The translations under genes and the position numbers were made by a program. The notes beneath the pieces are model-generated. The model searched no databases. It saw only the letters and a list, made by a program, of their open reading frames with translations, and had not been told where the DNA came from. Shown piece by piece: positions 60,795 through 64,000 of a DNA stretch of 64,000 bases. The DNA is from Domibacillus mangrovi (lineage in GTDB: Bacteria > Bacillota > Bacilli > Bacillales > Domibacillaceae). The DNA is taken from contig NZ_MRWQ01000004.1 of NCBI RefSeq assembly GCF_001906925.1, positions 62,001 through 126,000 of the forward strand. The letters run 5' to 3'. Position 1 is the first letter of the stretch. Each line of letters begins with the position of its first letter.

Positions 60795-60935
60795 AGCGAT
60801 CCCTTGTCCGAAGGCGATTCATCTCCCACTTTCACTGGGCTACGCCCTATAGGTTTAGAAGTGGGAGTCTTCTCGCCTGAAAAAGATAAAAAAGTATATT
60901 TAACAATTCGTATTCATCATGTCATATCATGAATT

Positions 60936-60960
60936 AAACCGCCAAAATTGGGCGGTTTTT
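60936..60960. terminator. Intrinsic terminator
   Basis: AAACCGCC and GGGCGGTTT pair around a six-base loop, followed by TTT, 50 bases beyond the element's left end. It probably ended the dsbA-like transcript before insertion. Confidence 0.85.
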
Positions 60961-61036
60961 TGACGCATAGGGCATGTTAACAAAGGTGTGCGAATTAGCA
61001 AATAGAAAAAATACTTTGATGGAAGGAGATAAGAGA

Positions 61037-61612
61037 ATGGAGTATGCGCTGCTTGGTGATTTGCATTCTAGCATTGACGATACGAAAGCGGTGCTTGCCC
61101 ACATTGCGCTTACGGCTCCGACTGCGAAAGTGATTGGATTAGGCGATTTGTTTGAATGCAAAATTGGAAAACGAAAAGCAAATACGCTCCGACTGTCAAG
61201 AATAGAAGAAACGGCAGTCTGGTCGGAAACGTTTGAATCGCTGCTAACATTTTCATCGGTCCGGGGAAATCAGGAAGAGCGCATTATGATGGTGACCAGT
61301 GGAAATCAATTTAAACATTTGCCAGAACACATAATCATTGATGGGGCCATGTTGATGCATGGCCACCAGTGGGAGTGGACAAAAGAATGGACACCGGTAC
61401 TGCCCAAAACGGAACCGCCGCTTCTTTTTTTCGGGCACAGTCATGAAGCGGGACTATATAGGAAAGGAAAACGATTGCCATTCTCGTATGGAGTCCCGGT
61501 GTACTTGAAGGTAAAAAGATACGGTATTAATGCTGGCGCCGTTTTCGGCACGCGAGAATGGGTATTATATGACGCCGTCACGCGCGCCGTGACGTTTATG
61601 AAGACTGACTAG
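61037..61612 (+). CDS. Calcineurin-like metallophosphoesterase
   Basis: A 191-residue phosphoesterase. GDLHSS, GLGDLFE, RGNQEE, MHGHQW and FGHSHEA are the five metal-binding blocks of the superfamily in order. ATG 61037 follows GGAAGGAGATAAGAGA; longer frames are not needed. It is a small, single-domain form like YfcE/MJ0936-type phosphodiesterases; the substrate is unknown. Confidence 0.87.
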   Translation: MEYALLGDLHSSIDDTKAVLAHIALTAPTAKVIGLGDLFECKIGKRKANTLRLSRIEETAVWSETFESLLTFSSVRGNQEERIMMVTSGNQFKHLPEHIIIDGAMLMHGHQWEWTKEWTPVLPKTEPPLLFFGHSHEAGLYRKGKRLPFSYGVPVYLKVKRYGINAGAVFGTREWVLYDAVTRAVTFMKTD

Positions 61613-61625
61613 CCGTCTTCTATTT

Positions 61626-62531
61626 CTATACACCAATTAAAAACAACACGAGCGGAATGGTCAAAATACTTAATAACGTTGTCACTAGTGTAGTAAACGA
61701 GACGAGATCCGGCTCCGTGCTGAATTGAATGGCAAACATCGTCGTGTTTGCCGCGGCGGGCATTGCCGCCAGTAAAATCATGACGTCTTTCAGCAAGTCA
61801 TTGACCGGCATAAACGACACAATCAACATGGCAAGAAGCGGTGATACGATCATTCGGATGAAGGTGACCGCATTCATATATTTATAGGCGACTCGCTTCG
61901 TCGCAATGACGGCAAGCTGCATGCCAAGGACGAGCATAACTGTTGGAATTGAGGCATCGGCGACGAGGCTGATGGCATCCATAAACGTTGGGGGAATATG
62001 TACATGTAACAACTGTAGGAAGACGCCGAGTACCGCCCCGTGGATAACCGGCATGCGTACAACACGCTGAAGCGACTGCTTCAACGTCGTTTCTTCTTTG
62101 CCCCCAAATGAAGCCGCAAACAGTCCAATCGTGTTCATTAAAAAGGACTGGAACACCATAATAATAACCGCATAATCAAACCCAACGGCTCCGAAGGCAA
62201 ACAACACAACCGGTGCGCCATAATTACCACTGTTCATAAAGACGCCGCCAAGAATCATCGCTGCCATTTTGGGCCGAGATGCTTTCATGAAAAAGCCCGT
62301 TACGAGTACAACGACAATTAATGATAAGGATAAAGTCAAGCAAAACGCTGTGATGTAAACGTACTCCATCGTTAATTCATTGGCGTAAAATGTCCGGAAC
62401 GCAAGAAAAGGCGACATTAAATAAAGAGCGGCCATCGAAATCGATTTAATATCGAATCCAATCCACTTTTGTCCCGCATATCCAGTCAGAAAAATTAAAA
62501 AGGCTGGTAAAACAATCATGAATAAATCCAA
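61626..62531 (-). CDS. AEC (auxin efflux carrier) family transporter
   Basis: A 301-residue protein with about ten helices in two inverted halves. LGGVFMNSGNYGAPVVLFAF (the NxGNYG-type crossover) and LLAAMPAAANTTMFAIQFST in the second half are the family motifs. It probably carries an organic acid such as malate or lactate. ATG 62531 is preceded by GGAGATGAAC. It converges on the phosphoesterase gene. Confidence 0.88.
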   Translation of the reverse strand: MDLFMIVLPAFLIFLTGYAGQKWIGFDIKSISMAALYLMSPFLAFRTFYANELTMEYVYITAFCLTLSLSLIVVVLVTGFFMKASRPKMAAMILGGVFMNSGNYGAPVVLFAFGAVGFDYAVIIMVFQSFLMNTIGLFAASFGGKEETTLKQSLQRVVRMPVIHGAVLGVFLQLLHVHIPPTFMDAISLVADASIPTVMLVLGMQLAVIATKRVAYKYMNAVTFIRMIVSPLLAMLIVSFMPVNDLLKDVMILLAAMPAAANTTMFAIQFSTEPDLVSFTTLVTTLLSILTIPLVLFLIGV

Positions 62532-62721
62532 AATCTGTTCATCTCCATCGCGTGTATCTTACCCTTATCATAACAGAATATCCTCTATGAAAAAGATGGT
62601 ATACTACTGGAAAAACAATGTTTCTTCAGTGTTGTCTTTTCGATCTGTCCCGTATTTAAATAGACTAGTTGAAAATAGTGAATGATTCAGTTTTAAGATT
62701 TTTTAATTCTTAGAGGAGAGA

Positions 62722-64000
62722 ATGACCGTGCGCAGACAAAAATTGATGACACTCCCGTTTATCATTAGCATGTTAATTTTACTGTCAGTTATAACGACCG
62801 CTACGGCGAGCGGTTATGCTGCATTTAAAGCAAATAAAGAATCTTTAATTTCAAGTTATCTGGAAAGTAATTTGGATTATGCCAAAAAGCTTTCTTCTGA
62901 TACGGATGGAATTGTCTCGTTAATGAAGCAAAATGTCGATTCGATCGCTAAAGCACAAGAACAGGGGATTATGACACAAGAGTCTCTTAATCTTTGGATG
63001 CAATCAAATAAAGGTATATTCAACTCAATATTCATTGCAGATAAGAGCCGCACCATTCAACTTTTTAGCTCAGCAACGTCTACTTTAAGTGTTGGTACTG
63101 TATTAACTTCTAACCCTTCACTAGACGCCGTAGCATTAAAAAAACCGCTTATCTCTGAACCATACATTGGAAACAGTGGAAGGGTGCTCGTTTTAGTGTC
63201 TGCTCCTGTTTTTAATGAAGAAGGAGTGTATGAAGGTTTTGTTGGAGGAAGCATCTATCTTCAAGAAGAAAATGTACTAAGCAGGTTGCTACGTGATCAT
63301 TTTCATAAAAACGGCTCCTACGTTTATGTAGTTGATTCCAAGGGAACAATCCTTTTTCATCCAGATCCAAAAAGGGTCAATGTAAATGTATTAAAAAACT
63401 TGGTTGTTCAAAAGGTAATAGCGGGTAAAGAGGGATCTGAGCCAGTAATCAATACACGAGGGCAAAGCTTCCTTGCTGGTTATTCTTACATGGAAAGCAC
63501 TGGATGGGGAATTGTATCTCAAACGCCGAGTGCGATTGTAAACGAACCACTAAAAAGTTTAATTTATCAAATGTTTCTACAATCACTTCCAGCATGTCTT
63601 CTCATTGTCCTGTGCGCAATCGGAGTAGCTGTTTTCATTTCAATTCCGCTTAATAAGCTGGCGAAATTTTCTGAAGAGGCAACATCCCGTGGTTATATTA
63701 AGAATGAACAGATGAAAATGCCAAACATGAAATTAGTCATCTATGAAGTGCGGCAACTTTATCAGCATATTAGCAATCACTTGAATTTTTTATCTGCTGA
63801 AATTGGGCGAGATGGATTAACAGGGTTAGCTAATCGAAGAGCATTTGATATAACTATTCAAGAATGGATGCAAAATAGGCATACTTTCTCTCTGATACTC
63901 ATCGATATTGATAATTTTAAGTGTGTAAATGATACGTATGGGCATGTAGCTGGAGATGAAGTTTTAAAGTCTTTAGCCGATGTGATGTGTAAGATGTCTA
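62722..64000 (+). CDS. Membrane diguanylate cyclase with extracellular Cache sensor (partial)
   Basis: Open to the right edge of the window (426 codons visible). A signal-anchor (residues about 8-32) is followed by a dCache/PDC-like extracellular domain (about 35-285; [33 protein letters not shown]), a second membrane helix (about 290-315), a HAMP-like or coiled region, and the beginning of a GGDEF domain ([14 protein letters not shown] and [20 protein letters not shown]). The GGDEF signature itself is beyond the edge. The start may be ATG 62722 or GTG 62728; the latter is better spaced from AGAGGAGAG. It likely makes cyclic di-GMP in response to a small extracellular ligand. Confidence 0.88.
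   Translation, partial: MTVRRQKLMTLPFIISMLILLSVITTATASGYAAFKANKESLISSYLESNLDYAKKLSSDTDGIVSLMKQNVDSIAKAQEQGIMTQESLNLWMQSNKGIFNSIFIADKSRTIQLFSSATSTLSVGTVLTSNPSLDAVALKKPLISEPYIGNSGRVLVLVSAPVFNEEGVYEGFVGGSIYLQEENVLSRLLRDHFHKNGSYVYVVDSKGTILFHPDPKRVNVNVLKNLVVQKVIAGKEGSEPVINTRGQSFLAGYSYMESTGWGIVSQTPSAIVNEPLKSLIYQMFLQSLPACLLIVLCAIGVAVFISIPLNKLAKFSEEATSRGYIKNEQMKMPNMKLVIYEVRQLYQHISNHLNFLSAEIGRDGLTGLANRRAFDITIQEWMQNRHTFSLILIDIDNFKCVNDTYGHVAGDEVLKSLADVMCKMS

Larger units (their letters stand above)
59326..60885 (-). mobile_element. IS200/IS605 (IS1341-like) element with tnpB and an RHH gene
   Basis: The element is about 1560 bases, with tnpB on the minus strand. The right end starts at TTGAACTACCCGCCACTTAG and has the GCTTGAAGTGGGGGATTCCT hairpin and the CCGCAG/CTGCGG stem. 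The left end finishes at GGAGTCTTCTCGCCTGAAAA-AG, preceded by subterminal GGCGATTCATCTCCCACTTT. ATAAA (TTTAT on the tnpB strand) flanks the left end at 60886-60890, the expected TAM/insertion position. There is no tnpA. The same ends occur at 22328-22714. A small RHH gene is carried divergent to tnpB. Confidence 0.88.

Overview
The window looks like chromosomal DNA of an endospore-forming Bacillaceae bacterium, a Bacillus or Domibacillus-like low-GC Firmicute; the species cannot be fixed from sequence alone. The reasons are strong AGGAGG-type ribosome binding sites, frequent TTG/GTG starts, many intrinsic terminators, a CotD-type spore coat gene, a YrhD/YrhE-type formate dehydrogenase pair, TcyP, YihY and Fur- and CcpA-like sites. 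No rRNA, tRNA, prophage or CRISPR array was seen.

Layout. 1-4.5 kb: an RpiR-regulated operon (YjiH-type membrane protein, M20 deacylase, GNAT acyltransferase, N-acylamino-acid racemase) matching the known D-to-L amino acid conversion module. 4.6-8.2 kb: a 7TMR-DISM diguanylate cyclase among three copies of a highly structured 280-bp repeat, plus mobile-element and regulator relics. 8.2-11.3 kb: PfkB kinase, butanediol-type dehydrogenase and a divergent LysR. 11.5-16.4 kb: a Fur-controlled siderophore ABC transporter whose ATPase is frameshifted at a poly-A tract, with a divergent ferredoxin/flavodoxin reductase. 16.6-24.6 kb: sugar symporter behind cre-like sites, an RlmN-family enzyme, an N-terminally truncated ATP-binding protein with a 14-residue repeat, small proteins, a tnpB-less IS200/IS605-type derivative and cotD.

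24.8-31 kb: a formate dehydrogenase module (DUF1641 protein, FdhA with an attenuator-like leader, DUF2294 protein, FdhD, MobA, MobB). 31-34.9 kb: a fourth repeat copy, a BKACE plus thioesterase pair, a lipoprotein and a LysR. 35-38.2 kb: an apparent 2-aminothiazoline-4-carboxylate/carbamoyl-cysteine operon. 38.2-42.2 kb: an Nramp-fold transporter without the usual metal motifs, next to a YheO-type regulator, a glutaminase and an atypical ureohydrolase; this is the best candidate for an undescribed metabolic system. 42.5-59.3 kb: a CHR pair, TcyP, a lactonase, TerC, a GntR/MFS pair, AroK, dehydrogenases, HPr, AlkD, PduL, YihY and a DsbA-like protein. 59.3-60.9 kb: a complete tnpB element carrying a divergent ribbon-helix-helix gene. 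61-64 kb: a phosphoesterase, an AEC transporter and a diguanylate cyclase cut by the window end.

Main points for follow-up: the TTTAT-flanked structured repeat family, the TnpB plus RHH element with its predicted guide, the fdhA leader attenuator, and the Nramp-like/ureohydrolase/glutaminase cluster.
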